DNA from: Bryum argenteum | Taxonomy: Eukaryota > Streptophyta > Bryopsida > Bryales > Bryaceae | Assembly: GCA_037043015.1 (NCBI GenBank) | Contig: CM073323.1 | Location: 5,456,001 to 5,520,000, forward strand | Length of the DNA stretch: 64,000 nucleotides | Direction of reading: 5' to 3' | Part shown: positions 23,226-35,029 of the stretch, one piece after another | Layout of the letters: every line of letters begins with the position of its first letter | Position numbering within the stretch: the stretch's first letter is position 1 | The notes under the pieces: generated by a model | Databases searched by the model: none | The model's input: the letters and a program-made list of their open reading frames with translations, nothing else | Told to the model about the DNA's origin: nothing | Translations under genes and position numbers: made by a program

Positions 23226-25390
23226 ATGGCGACTGGTGGGGCATGGCAGTCGGAGTATTTCGAGAAGCCGACGGGGGTGAGCAACATGGGGGCGCCGCCG
23301 CGGGCGGAGACGCATCCTGCTGGCCCAGGGTCGCTAGCGCCACCCCCGCCCATGTACACCACCGCGGGCTCGGACCACCGCCCCACCAAGGGCCGTGGCA
23401 CCATCGTTGCTTCCCTGGTGCTTCGCTTGCTCACATTCGTGCTCGCGGTCGTTGCGTTTGTTCTGGCCATTACTGGCAAAGGCACCTTCGGAGTCACCAT
23501 TGGATCCAGCAATGAATATTACCTTAGGACCGTCCGCTTCACCATCTTGGGCGCCGGCAAGTAAGTCTGCTCCATTCCTTTCCCTGGGCTCGAGTTTCCC
23601 ACACAGATTTCTCGCCCTCATTACCTCAAGTGCCAAGTTATTGTATGACAAACTGTCAGTACCGTAGTAACAGACATCACATGCGCTTTTTATATTATTC
23701 TATCATTCTCATTTCAATATCAACATATTGTCAAATGTTTCAATATCAACATATTGTCAAATGTTTCAATATCAACATATTGGGTTCTTTTGATCCATGT
23801 ACTTCTGCATTCAAAGGGAAGTTTAAACTCTACATTCATTTTGGTAGCGCTCAAAGTCTTTCCACGATAAGTTGCAAGGAGCTCAGTTATGAGAGAATCA
23901 TTTTGGAATTTCGGTTTCGTTGAAACCTGTGTCAACTTGATATGACTTTGTGTCGTTTTAAATACTATTAAATTAGCGTACTCAGTCTACTCATGAACGT
24001 TCAATCTTTTTACATGCAAGGTTTTGTAATCTGTTATGTACCTTGCACTTGCTTCAAATTTTTACTATTTTACAGGAACCCTCTCTACCGCTTTTTGGTT
24101 CTGAAAAAATAAATTATATTCAAAGGTTTGAGTGGTTCTCATTTCATGGATTGAATGATTTTTCCTGGTGCAGGTATTTGGTTATAGCCTGTATCATTGT
24201 GGCCATCTATTCCCTGATCATGATGATCCTCAATGCCGTAAGCCTCTGTGCCCCGGCCTTAGGTCACAACAAGATTCTGAGTGCTCTTACATTCATTCTG
24301 GATCAGGTATGAACCCCCTCCTTTTCCAATTTCATGATGGAACTATCAAGGCGCTAGCCCAATTACGTAGAGTTAGCGAATTAGCAGCTTATATGAGAAA
24401 AACATGAGAAAAGAAACTTGGTGACTCAGCTTTTTGCTAAGAACCCTAAACTTATCAATTGAACGAGAGAATGTATATGGGAGTTGAAGCACAATGGTGC
24501 CTACCATCGTAGCCCACCCACATAATCTCCTTAAGATTCTTGGTGCAAAATTGTCTAAATTACTTAGTAATACCTTTCTCTATTTCAAGACGAAGAAAAC
24601 TTAATCTAAGCATTATTTAGAAGATCCATATGTAGGATCGTAAAGTTCACTTGTCAAATTACTTGCATGCCAAATTTGAACCTTACGATTCTTCTCACAA
24701 ATTTCTTCTCCATTTGTGAGATTATAACTAAGAAAGGACCTTCCCTGTGTAATGATTTAAGTATTTTTTGGACATAGAGCATAGAATTTGGTGCTTTACT
24801 TATGACAACCTATTTACACCTATGTCCTTTTTGCTTTTATTTTTTCAAGCATAACCAAGGCACTTCATATCTTAAAAATGTTTCGATGCTTGAAATCACA
24901 AAATTGTGACACCATCTTTCCTAATTATGCAATCCCAACTTAGAGTTGGATGACTACACTCAATAACTTGGAAAAAACCCTAGTCACATGGTAGGAGACA
25001 ACTTGAACTTATGAATATATTCAAGAATCTATTAGATGTTCAAGTTTGAGAATTCTCTCATTGTATTCAATATGATCCTTGGGTGATAATCTAAATTGAT
25101 TCTTTGTAATCCTAGTAAGTGTTGGATTCTGATATAACAAACAATGGAATGAGCAGTTTTTGGCGTACATGTTGATCGCCGCGGGTGCTGCCGCGGCCAA
25201 CGCGGTGGTGGCAATGACGAACTCCGACGAGAACGTGTCGGGCCTCAATAGGGGTAATGTCACGTGTTCCCTCTTGGGCATCGGAGGGATGTGCAGCAAA
25301 GCCGCGGCAGCTGTGGCCCTGGCCATGGTCGCCTTCTTGTTCCTGGCCATTACCAGCGTTTTGTCCGCACGTCGCTTCTTCAGAAACTGA
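23226..25390 (+). CDS. CASP-like membrane protein 1, 233 aa, three exons
   Basis: Exons 23226-23560, 24174-24306 and 25157-25390 join in phase with GT/AG borders to 233 codons plus stop. The protein has a Pro/Gly-rich cytosolic N terminus with GAWQSEYF, then four membrane spans at about 60-83, 113-136, 148-177 and 203-225. The family's conserved Arg in span 1 (R67 in LVLRLLT) and Asp in span 3 (D155 in FILDQF) are present, followed by an Ala-rich AAGAAAANAV stretch. CASP-like (DUF588) proteins form plasma-membrane scaffolds. True CASPs organise the Casparian strip, while the role of CASPLs outside vascular plants is open. An upstream ATG-less extension exists, so the ATG at 23226 is preferred. 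Intron 1 holds a 26-bp repeat in three copies (23713-23780). Confidence 0.92.
23713..23780 (+). repeat. 26-bp tandem repeat in CASPL-1 intron 1
   Basis: TTTCAATATCAACATATTGT plus CAAATG is repeated about 2.6 times without change. Confidence 0.9.
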
Positions 25391-26349
25391 TCACTTTTCT
25401 TACGTAGCTAGTTCGTGCCCCCTTCTGATTTTTTCGTAGCTTTTTTGTCACCCAGTATGTTTACTATTTCTTCCATATCCTGTGCTTTTCAGTACATTTA
25501 CTTCCATCCTTTCGTTCGATTGTCTCTGACACGCATACATTCGTTGATGGAATCCCTTGATAACATGCCACAAGGTTGCAATATCTCTCTGGAGATTACA
25601 GTTCTTCCAATCCTCAAAGCTGGGTGCGTACTTTGATCCTGCTCGGAAATCAAACAGGAGCAGATACCGAACTGCCTTGGTATTCAGCTTCTGGCTTTTC
25701 ATGTACAAATCTTGATACTCAACTCAATTTCTAGCAAACTTCGGGACGGACCGAAGGAGGGGGGAAACTCTCTCAATGATCCATTTCTTGTAACTCTTAT
25801 CAGAAAATACTAATACATGAGATGCCTTTCTTAGTACTTAGACTGTTTCCGTTACCAATTTCAGCAAATTTTTTTTGTCGCCAACAGAACTGAGTCAGTT
25901 ATTGAGCACATAACCTTCATCACTACTTCTTGAGCAATCAATCTTAACAGAAATTCATGGTGTGAAGATATTGTGAAAATTTATTCGCGTAAAAGCTTCG
26001 TGGAGACAAGAAATGTATGACGAATGTAACATACAACTAAATGTTGTGTTCTAAGGATTTCATCACTGAGAAGTAATCAATCTATACTGTAAGTTGTACA
26101 GAACCTTCCAACTATTTTCGGCGACACCTATTTGACAGTAGTAGACAACCCAAGTGAAATTCTAATCGCACTGAGGGGAGTAGTAGACGAGAATGATGAA
26201 TGAAGGTCAAGCTATACTCATGCTGATATTGCTTCTTTCCGAAGGATCCGGTGACTTACAGCAACTTGCTCACTAAGTACAAGCTCCGACGGAGCGACAC
26301 TGACGTCGTGGATGCTGTTACTGCGGTGTTAAATGTGCCACGTTCCGCA
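25391..26349. other. Spacer after CASP-like gene 1
   Basis: This is the 3' flank of the gene and AT-rich sequence. A locally GC-richer patch at 26245-26340 adjoins the CASP-like relic, but its frame (VTYSNLLTKYKLRRSD...) is not recognised. Confidence 0.35.
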
Positions 26350-26550
26350 TCACTTGGAAATTCTCAAGAGGCGGACTGGGTACAGAGAAATCGCAATCAA
26401 GATGGCCAGCAATACCCAGGCCAGGAACGACATGGCGATTGCAATTGACGCCGATGCCTTCTGACAGAACCCGCTCACAGTATCGCAGTAATTTGCTTTT
26501 GAGAGAGTATGGGCTTTCCTCTTCCTTGTGGAAATCGCTGCAATTGGCAC
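26350..26550 (-). pseudogene. CASP-like C-terminal exon fragment
   Basis: On the minus strand the frame ends KASASIAIAMSFLAW...LYPVRLLRISK. CASP-like gene 2 ends RASASIAIAFFAFAV...LYPVRLLRMSK, so this is a clear paralogue of its last span and tail. Only about 35-45 residues match. The sequence before GFCQKASAS does not continue the earlier spans, so the piece is truncated. It may be the lost 3' exon of the relic at 33186-33690, which is on the same strand and upstream of it, or an independent fragment. Confidence 0.75.
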
Positions 26551-27171
26551 TCCACCTAGACATGTTCAATGTTCTTGACTGGATAATTGGAATTCTGTAC
26601 CATACACATGCAAATGAGTTACTTTTCAAATGAACACTTTCGTTCGGTAAAAAATTAAAAAAGCTACTTGATTATAATTTGAGCTTAGTACTTAAAAACT
26701 CACACTTTGGTTATGAGTACCCATGAGCTTGTTGAGTGGATGTTGAGTTATATGAGAGATGTGAAATTTGATAGGTAGAAAAATCCACCAAGTACATGTG
26801 CAATTTATGAAATTTTGAATGCATAAAGAATAAAAAGTCATAAACACTACAACTAGATAAGAAATGGTATTAACAAAATATACTTCTAGGAAGACACACG
26901 AGTATCTAGGCCAACTAAATAGCTTTCAACATGAGAAAAATGATCAATCAGGATTATGTTGAACTTTTCACCATTACTATGAGCAATTTCAATTACTCAT
27001 ATTAATGTTGATTACTCTTTACTACAAAGACGAGTAGGTGAATAGAATTTTATTCTCACTTGCATGGGAGTGTAGCACCATCCATGAATACAAATCAAGA
27101 ATCAATAACTCTTAAGTACAAACTTCGATTAATTCTCTACTTTAGATACCTACAATAGAAGAAACTTATGT
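26551..27171. other. AT-rich spacer
   Basis: No gene, RNA or recognisable repeat was found. Confidence 0.4.
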
Positions 27172-28152
27172 TTAACCCCTAAACGTCCCTAGTGTCGAAA
27201 AACGACATTTTGGATGAAGGGCAGAAACTTTGAAGAGCCATAATTTCTTCATCCGGACTCCGTTTTTGACGAAATCACTTGGGTTGGGTCCCAAATTAAG
27301 TCTAGTTTGTGTGGTACAAATTGCAGACCCATACAATGAAGTATGAATTAATGGCATGCATTTTAGTGACAACAACTTTTGATTTTGAGATTTCAAACAT
27401 TGGGCATGTTTCACCATTGCAAGCCAATTATGCAAAACCAAAAATAGTTTTTCATGAATTTTTTTACATAAGTATGATCTTTAGATGTATTCTAACAACT
27501 CTCTAGTTGCAAGTTTTTCGATCCAAATAACTTTGCTAGTGGATTTGCAATGATGTTTCTACAATGAAAAAAGTGAAAAAATGGATGATTTTTGAGGAGC
27601 TAGATCTCCTTCATCCACCGTTAGATTTCGACTTTATACTTTGGGATAGATTCCAATCATAGTCTATTTTAAGTGGTAGAAACCTTAACCTAATTGAAGA
27701 TGTATTGAAGATAGGGCATGGATTTGAGTGCAAAGGGTCTAGTTTTGGACTATTTTTCCTTTGTAAATATTGAGGCAGTTTTCACCATTGGAAGGCTACT
27801 ATTTGAGCCAAGATATTTTTATGATGAATTTTTTTGGTACAAAAGTGTTTTTGAGATAGAGATGAACAACTTTCTAGTTGGTGATTTTTTGATTGCAAAT
27901 TTCATGTTGGTAGTATTTTCACTTCAAAGTGGAAATGATGGTATTTTGTAGCCTGTTTTGCGCACTAATACGTTACGATCTCCCAATCTATGAGGTCCCA
28001 TGAGTCAAGTTTTGGCCCACATGATCTACTACAAGTCTATTACAAGTTTGTACGGTTAAGATCTAAATAGCTTATCTTTATTTTCATCTATATCACTTTT
28101 TTTGAAAATGAGTTTTTGGCTAAAAATACCCCAAGGACGTTTAGGGGTTAAT
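27172..28152 (+). mobile_element. 981-bp TTAA-flanked element, copy A
   Basis: The ends are TTAACCCCTAAACGTCC and GGACGTTTAGGGGTTAA, a 17-bp perfect inverted repeat counting the TTAA. Length is 981 bp including both TTAA. The reverse complement at 40057-41037 has the same length and only scattered differences. The interior contains an incidental 77-codon frame (27718-27951) but no transposase motif, so the element is non-autonomous. TTAA targets and CCC/GGG ends fit piggyBac-type transposition. Confidence 0.9.
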
Positions 28153-28492
28153 ACAAATTATGGACAATCAATGAAATATTCTCCAAGTCCATACATCATA
28201 GAAACAGACACCTGCAAGAAATCTCATGTACAAGCAAACAAATTTCTAACAAATTCAAAGAAACTAAGATGTGGAAGGATGAATGAATGAATTTTTATAC
28301 AAGGTTTTAATACGATTTTAATACAAGATTTTGATACAATTTTAATACAGGGTTTTGAAATAATAATATAACGCAGAACGTAACGTTTTACAGACAAATT
28401 TGATGCTTACCTCTCATCCAATCCAATACATCACCATTATTCTAACTTCCATTTATGACTGTTGAATTCACAGATATTTGACGACATTAAAC
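28153..28492. other. Spacer with TTTTAATACAA-type repeats
   Basis: At about 28298-28360 a 15-16-bp motif (TTTTAATACAAGATTTTGAT) recurs four times. Nothing else was recognised. Confidence 0.4.
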
Positions 28493-28713
28493 TACACTGA
28501 ATTTGATAATTAGTGTTAGATACACTAATTTACATAAACATGTTATAAGTTTTTACTGTTGTTCAATAATTTTACCCACTATATTGGCCAAGATGGGGGT
28601 CCTTATATAGTATCAGAATCAATGCTCCTGGTAAAAAATTATAAACAAAAGTAAAAACTCAGAGCATTTTCAAATCTTATAATAATCTAACACTAATTAT
28701 CAAATTTAGTGTA
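28493..28713. mobile_element. 221-bp MITE with TA ends, copy 2
   Basis: This is the reverse-oriented sister of 10677-10897, also 221 bp. It starts TACACTGAATTTGATAATTA and ends TTATCAAATTTAGTGTA. The flanks share only TA. Confidence 0.85.
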
Positions 28714-28768
28714 GCAATATAGACCAACCTAGACTTCCAAAAACAAAGTTTATCTCACAGGTCAGTTA

Positions 28769-29190
28769 GAGCATTCCCAGCCCTGTTAGTGAGGCCGGGC
28801 CACTCTGCTGCGTAAAAACGTCGCAGGCGCCGCTTGGCCGGGCGTATTAGCCCCACCCCCAGGCCAGGACACAGGCCGGAGCAAAAGGCCTCTAGCCAAT
28901 CACATGCTAGAAGAAAAGGCCTCTCACCAATCACATTTGATGAAAAGCATATTATAATTGAATAAACATTTGCCAATCAAATCTCTGCCATGTGTTACTA
29001 TTCCATTGGTTAATAGGGACACTAAAATATGAATGAAGGCACGGGATAACTTGGAGTTATAGTGTTCTAGAATTTAGGAGACCTCAACCCTCTTGACCGG
29101 GTTAGAGGGATAGTGTGTGGGCTGGGGCTCCTCGCACACTAAATATGGCTCCACTCTTCGGCCCACAGTGTTGGCTGGGCATGCATGCTC
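28769..29190. mobile_element. PIF/Harbinger (Tourist)-type MITE, 422 bp
   Basis: The ends read GAGCATTCCCAGCCCTGTTA and, in complement, GAGCATGCATGCCCAGCCAA, so the termini are imperfect inverted repeats opening GAGCAT. They are flanked by TTA at 28766-28768 and TTA at 29191-29193, the 3-bp TWA duplication typical of PIF/Harbinger. The interior is GC-rich near both ends and non-coding. Confidence 0.75.
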
Positions 29191-29414
29191 TTATTACTCA
29201 AGGGTGAAGCATTATCCATGATTCTAAACTAAATCTAGTGTATGAATAAATGGTGCATGTTTTTTAAAAACATTGTCAGTTCTAGACAGAAATCCTTTTT
29301 TCTAGTTTATAAAATCATTCTTTGAATTACCACCCATAAGTGTGGTTGATGCCAAAGGAGTACCTATTGATGGAAAAGGTGCTTTAAGCGCTGCAGAACG
29401 AGAGCCTGTAGAAG

Positions 29415-29856
29415 TTAACCCTTAAACGCCCAAGCAAGCCCGAGGGGCTTGATTCCAACGGATTCTCCTCCATAGCTCTCACTGTACTAAACTTTTCCCT
29501 TATATTTTGATGTCAAAATGGTCACCTTCTTGTGATGCATTCAAAATGTGAAATTATACAATTCAAATCACAATTTGTATGAGTGATTTTGTACTTTGAA
29601 AGGATTGTGGTAGGTTTGAAGGAGGTTGCAAGCTCATCATTGATTGGTTCATTCATGATGCCCAAGTTCAAAAAGTGCACTATTCATGATGCCCAAGTTC
29701 AAAAAGTGCACTATTCATGATGCCTAAGTTCAAAAAGTGCACTATTCATGATGCCCAAGTTCAAAAAGTGCACTATTCATAATGCCCAAGTCCAAAAGAT
29801 GTTGTGATCCAATTTTGGGCTGCCCATTTCAGACCCCATGGGCGTTTAAGGGTTAA
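29415..29856 (+). mobile_element. TTAA-flanked MITE, 370-bp subfamily with expanded internal repeat
   Basis: The ends are TTAACCCTTAAACGCCCAAG and GGGCGTTTAAGGGTTAA. Length is 442 bp because the 31-bp unit starting TTCATGATGCCCAAGTTCAA is present about five times (29647-29797) instead of twice. A short deletion removes part of the TAGGTTGGGG stretch. Confidence 0.9.
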
Positions 29857-29975
29857 AGCTCCCGGGATCCCGACAAACATCAAAACCTATCCTCGTTTAA
29901 ATTCAAACTTCAACTGCAAGAAACTTCACAACAAGACATATTTCGACAAGAGCAAGTGAGAGTGAGGTTACCTAT

Positions 29976-30363
29976 GGTTGAAGTACCCATAACCACCAGC
30001 ACCCCCACTATCAACATGTGGGTCTCCCGATAACCGCACCTAGCTTGAACTAGCATTGTCAGAACACTCAATTCAAACTGACCAATCAAAACAATAAAAA
30101 AGCTGGTGGTTTTGGGTCGAATCATGAACGGAAATTTGTACCAGCTAAGGTGGTTTTTGCATACCCTATAGGTTGATTACGGGTCCTGCAGTACTTTACT
30201 ATTTGAAAATTTGTATTAATTCATGTGTTTTACAAAAAAATATAAAAAAAATTACAAACCTTCCTAAAAACTATCTTGCTACCCAAAAAAAATTACCCAC
30301 TATAAATAGACCATTTACAAATGGGCGAATTTTCTTATGTTGGTGGTTATGGGTACTTCAACC
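29976..30363. mobile_element. 388-bp MITE with 23-bp inverted repeats
   Basis: GGTTGAAGTACCCATAACCA at the left end is repeated exactly in complement at the right end, and identity extends through 23 bases. The interior is AT-rich and non-coding. No convincing target duplication flanks it, so the superfamily is left open. Confidence 0.75.
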
Positions 30364-30708
30364 TTAATAAGAAGCCAAAGAATAACGCTGGAACGGAGTC
30401 GGTCTCTCTTCTCTCCCGAAGTCTTCGCTTCTATTACTTGAAAAGGAGAACAGTCTGAGATGCTTGTGCTTCTACAACAGCTCATCAAGAATAATCGGTG
30501 CATTCAAACAGAATTGATAAGTACAATTGATAAGCCAACACAATCTACACTGTGATTACGAGCACGCTAAGCGATTTGATACTCCCAGCCTCGAAAAGCG
30601 GTGTACAACTAGAAACAAGTTATCCAGATGTACACATAAAAAAATCATAAGAAAATCAAAAATTTATACAGTTGGTGCTACCTCATATTCTACATGTCTT
30701 GTATAGAT

Positions 30709-30961
30709 CCTCGATTCCGTTAAAATGGCGTTATGCCGCTAAAATGGCACACCTAAACTTTCTCAACTGCAGTTCAAAAACCATGTGATAGAGCAGAATT
30801 TGAAGATGATATTATGGAAAATGAGTGAGAATATATATAAAGGAGTGATGTTATCAAAAAAGTTCTGATATTACAAAATACACCATTCCATGTGAGCACA
30901 TATGTAAGATTTGGTGTGACAAAATGGCACATGACATAGTGTCATTTTAACAGAATTGAGG
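30709..30961. mobile_element. 253-bp TIR element
   Basis: The ends are CCTCGATTCCGTTAAAATGG and the complement of CCATTTTAACAGAATTGAGG-like text (CCTCAATTCTGTTAAAATG). A second member, split by a 981-bp insertion, is at about 40000-41221, and a worn one is at about 11040-11215. It is non-coding. No clear target duplication was seen. Confidence 0.65.
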
Positions 30962-31718
30962 TTATAGGCGAATCTCTGAAGAAAGATGGTTTGTAGGGGC
31001 CTTGCTTGTCGATTTGGCACATTATTCCTTCAACCAAACGAGGACTAGTGGTTGGAGTATTATGAACTTGGAGGTTGTTCAAGTGCTTCTTCAAGCATGG
31101 TGAGTATGTACAGAAGGCCTCGATGGATGCAATGGAGCTCCTCTAGAGCATGCTGCTAGAGCAACCCAGTTATTGAATGATGTTAGAAGATTTGGCCCAA
31201 GTGAGATATATTGGTGTTTCGTCTTTGAGCGAGAAGTGGCTTGATTTGGAAAGATCATATAAGATCATGATGGAAACAAGCTTCATCCGATATTATAGAT
31301 AGATAGATAAGAACTCCAATCTTTAAATCAAAGATTGGCGTGAATGTATGTTCGTAATGCCTTTACCTCGATGGCCACAGGACAAGGAGGTAATAGAACA
31401 AAACTACTCACCTCTTTCGGGATCTGATATTATATACATATACACACCAAGCTTTCACAAGTGTGGTGCATCAAATAAGTAAAGAACAAGATTTTCTTTA
31501 TGTATGTCAAAGAGCCCTCAGAAAGGTTCATGGGTATTTACTGTATCCTGAAGGGGTCGACCAAGACAATCGTGAAGGGTTCCATCAGTGTCCTTTGTAG
31601 TACACTAGAGGTGGAATCTATACTAGTTTCATTCAGAAAACAAAAGATATAACAAAGACTTCGAAACTTCCAAGTGGTAGTCCATGTGCATTGATGGTAG
31701 CAATCAAAGGCACTCTTA
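30962..31718. other. Spacer with dispersed-repeat segment
   Basis: 31300-31420 resembles 9770-9890 (see there). The rest has broken reading frames of unknown origin, possibly the 5' part of the relic that follows. Confidence 0.3.
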
Positions 31719-32230
31719 TTGGACGGAAACATACTCCAAGGTTGGCACAATCACTTGGATTGTGGAATACTTGGCTCCACGCTTTTACAAGAAAAGATGA
31801 TGGATCCCTTTTATATACAAAGTAAACAAAGCATATGTCATGTTGTTGTGAAAAATAATAGTGGCGTATATGATACTCTTTTCAAAGCAAAGATCCATGG
31901 ATTCTTTAGCCATAATTTTATGGGTGAGATCTCTACCTACTTCAAGACATATCCTATAAGGATATAAGGAGATATATGTGGACGTAGTAGATGAGGTCAG
32001 TGGCATGAATGTTGTTTACAACAATCATTGACCCGTGTCCATTTGATCATACATTTATACGGCGTGTAAGAGCAATACTTCATAACTTTATGTTGGTGAA
32101 GCCTGGACTATCAAAAAGAACTGCATATAATAAATCGATCAACATTGCATATGAAGTGAAGGATAGCCGGCCGAGGAGCCAATTGCTTATCCAATGTCAA
32201 TCCATCTTGGAGGTGCCAAAACAATGAATA
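31719..32230 (+). pseudogene. Possible hAT-like transposase relic
   Basis: The frame reads ...IHGFFSHNFMGEISTYF..., then, in another frame, DVVDEVSGMNVVYNNH, then RRVRAILHNFMLVKPGL. The second piece resembles the 'vvdevG..NVVQvvtDN' patch of DUF659/hAT transposases and the third the following 'I..FIYNH..vL' helix. These are only short resemblances and stops interrupt the region, so the call is tentative. If right, it is a dead plain DNA transposon. Confidence 0.3.
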
Positions 32231-32878
32231 AATTGTTCGGCTTCATAAGTTGGTTGAAGAATGGAGCAATCTATAAAGTTTATGATAGCAAGTCTCTAAT
32301 TTTGTGCCTTATGGCTGTTCATTTGATGCATTTATGCAGTTACTTGTATTACTTGTATTGTGTGAAATTTCAATTATTTTAGTGCTTTGCACGCAAATTT
32401 AGAAAATTTAGATTGCCTAACTTAATCACTTCAATTCTAGGTTTGAGTGAATTGCTAACTCCTTTTAGTAAGTGTAAATACAATAAATGTTCTTTGATGG
32501 TTTTAGTGATCATTATATTACATGGCCTTGTTTGAATTTCACTATTTATTCATTGTTTTCTCATATCCATGAATGCCTCTTAAGTTTGATCAGTTTATGA
32601 ATTAGTCTTTTGAGTTCAAAAATGCCTCTTTGGCTCTCTACGTTGATAACGAGGTATACAGCCAGGCGGAAGAGAATCCGCACCCATACTTGCCAAGTGT
32701 CTGATACACCCAATAAGTGAATGAGTAATGTTAAGGGCCCTTCAAAAATGCCTCGTGGCTCTCTACTCTGGCGCGTCAAGAAATGGCCCTCCAAATCTAA
32801 GCTTAGTTGACTAACCTCACATTCTACTTGCGATTGCTGCATTGATTATTTTACATGCACTTTATGCACTTTAGGTGC
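32231..32878. other. AT-rich spacer
   Basis: It contains two similar phrases, AAAAATGCCTC and TGGCTCTCTAC, repeated at about 32620 and 32745. No gene or element was recognised. Confidence 0.35.
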
Positions 32879-33119
32879 TTAACCCTTAAACGTCAGACCT
32901 AGCCGGAGGAGTTGGGTTATTTTTTGAGAGAATCTTGCTCATAACTTATACTCCATTATACCAAATGGAATTTTTAGAATTCCAAACTGAGCACCTTAAA
33001 GAGATCTATACTTTCTTATAATAGAGCTCAAGCAAATTAAAAATAGAATAATGCTAAGAATGGAGTTTAAAAGAGATTTTGGGTGTGGTATCAGGAAAGC
33101 ATATGACGTTTAAGGTTAA
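32879..33119 (+). mobile_element. Diverged TTAA-flanked MITE, 241 bp
   Basis: The ends are TTAACCCTTAAACGTCAG and ATGACGTTTAAGGTTAA. The interior order (AGAATCTTGCTC..., ACTTATA..., CCAAACTGAGCACCTT) parallels the 370-bp subfamily, but with deletions and many changes, so it is an older relative. Confidence 0.75.
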
Positions 33120-33185
33120 GGGGTCTTTAAGGGGCAGGGAGTGTGATTTCAAGGGCTCTTCATATATACATGAACATTTTTAGCG

Positions 33186-33690
33186 AGTCACCTTCACCGA
33201 GTATGGGTGAAGATGCTCTAAGCACTGTAAATAGTCGTTTGGCTCCCACCACACTGAACGCTGTAAGCATGAACAGAACCAACGCACTGCGTAGCGAGAG
33301 GACCACGACGCCGAGCGCTCGGGAGTCCTTGCCCATGAATTGCCGCAGAGCACCCCTACGAGCTTTTCCCGGTGGATTTCAGTTTTTTAAATTTAAACGT
33401 GAAGGGATAACTCCAAGAACAATTCGGGGTCGCAGGTTCCATTTCTGAATTCGGGAAAATGGGCCTGAGGGGTTCCAAATTAAAATTGACAGGTCTCTGA
33501 ACAAAAATCCCCATTGGCTGGTGGAGCTCCGCGAAAAGCTCTTAGGGGAAATACGGTGATGGGCGAGGGCTCAGGGTTGTACATGCCAGGCTGCGTCCCG
33601 GCTTCCATTCCGACGCTTCCTGCCGATTCTTCTGAAAGTCACGCCCGCTATCGAAAACATCGGATTGTCATGCTCCCACCGACATCACGA
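33186..33690 (-). pseudogene. CASP-like first-exon relic, split by a small TIR insertion
   Basis: On the minus strand 33190-33330 encodes KDSRALGVVVLSLRSALVLF...AFSVVGAK, matching TESRTLGTLVFSLRCALALL...AFSIMAANK of CASP-like gene 2 (span 1, with the conserved Arg). Further upstream (33550-33690) the DNA matches gene 2's leader and N terminus, including a long run around ATGGAAGCCGGGACGCAGCC. Between them 33350-33545 holds an insertion with inverted ends (CCCCTAAGAGCTTTTCGCGG / CCCCTACGAGCTTTTCCCGG). The N-terminal frame is broken and the exon's end is lost. Confidence 0.75.
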
Positions 33691-35029
33691 ACCACTGTAC
33701 CTGTCTGTGGATACCTCGCACACTGCAAGCACTAATCCAAGAGCCTCGTACGGACCCAGAACCTACTCATTGGCAAATTCCAGAGCCTCAACTGATCGAT
33801 TACATCGAGTCCGTCTGCAAACAAACAAAAGCATCACGTACAAGCAGGACGTAGCCGAGGCTGTTGACTTGAGAGTGCAAGCAGGAACAAGTGGAGCCTG
33901 ATAAAGCAATCAGTATCACGATGTGGTGCCGTGAGCGGCCGGAGATTGTAGGAATCCGGTACAAAATGTGGTCGGAGCAAAAGACTTTGGGTGCTCTGTG
34001 CTGCAGTACTTGACGATAAGACAGTCGCGAAGGAAACTGTAGCTAGAGTTGTGGGTGCCGCTGTACTGATCATAAAGCTCAGTCAGAAGAGTAGGTGGAG
34101 CTTTTAGTGCTGGAGCAGATTGGGATTTTTTTATTCCTTTCTTTGCACATGGCCGGTGGCAGGTGATTTTTTGAGGGTATTCTATGCATCAAGTGGTGAG
34201 GTGCGTTTATAGGAGGTTGACTCTTGGTCACACTATGGTAAGGTGTCCTATAATGGCGCAATTTTCAGCACAGAAAATCTACAGTAATGTTGCCAGTGCA
34301 AGCAATTTTTGTGCATGCGGAAAATTAGTAGAAAACTAGAGCAAGTGGAATCATCATTTTTCGACTCTTCTACAGTCTGTAATGAATTTTCAAATATGGA
34401 AATATGGTGCCCCAAAGTGACGCCCTATGATCTTTGCAGTGTGTACATGGTACTGTTGTATGGAGAAGCTATTATGTACGTGTCAGTGAAGATTACTAGG
34501 GCTCCATTTTTGGCACTGCGCCATTTTTGGCTGCTCTAACATAAATTCCTCCTCTCCCACCATCCTCTGCTAGTTTAAGGTCATTTCAGATCAATACTAG
34601 ATTGGCAATTGATGGTGCAATGGAGTGTGAATGTGGAAGTGAATCCGGCCTGTCATTTATATGCACCAATGCGTTGCAAGTGGAGACGAAGTTCCGTGTT
34701 GACCTTGCGCCCCCTTGTGGCCGTTTGCTTGTTTGATTTGCGGATAGATTGAGAGGACTTTGTTGCTAATGAGGACATCATAAATCGTGTCAATCATGTT
34801 TATTGAGTCATTAAGGGTTGAGTAAGCTAATGATGATATTTAATATTTATTATATTCAATGTTGATCAACTTTGTTAATTCATACACTTTACTTGTTTAA
34901 TAACTATCTTCATTGAGCTCACAACTATTTCTATTATGCTACTTATCTACGAAATTTCTGTAAACAAGACTGGTAGAAATCTTCACTACTAGTAAATTAT
35001 CATGTCATTCTTTACAAGGGGAGATGCCA
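33691..35029. other. Spacer; possible old promoter of the CASP-like relic
   Basis: GC-richer sequence to about 34.05 kb could be the former 5' flank of the minus-strand CASP-like relic. After that it is AT-rich with short insignificant frames. CCTATAATGGCGCAATTTT at 34250 and CTGCGCCATTTTTGGC at about 34520 are loosely mirrored and may be another worn TIR element. Confidence 0.3.

Noticed and set aside
23207-23651. Long frames antisense to CASP-like exon 1
   Set aside because: They are shadows of a GC-rich exon. The sense frame has clear family motifs and splice sites.
27718-27951. 77-codon frame conserved between the two 981-bp elements
   Set aside because: Both copies are near-identical overall, so the frame is conserved by descent. 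It has no domain, and older copies do not keep it.
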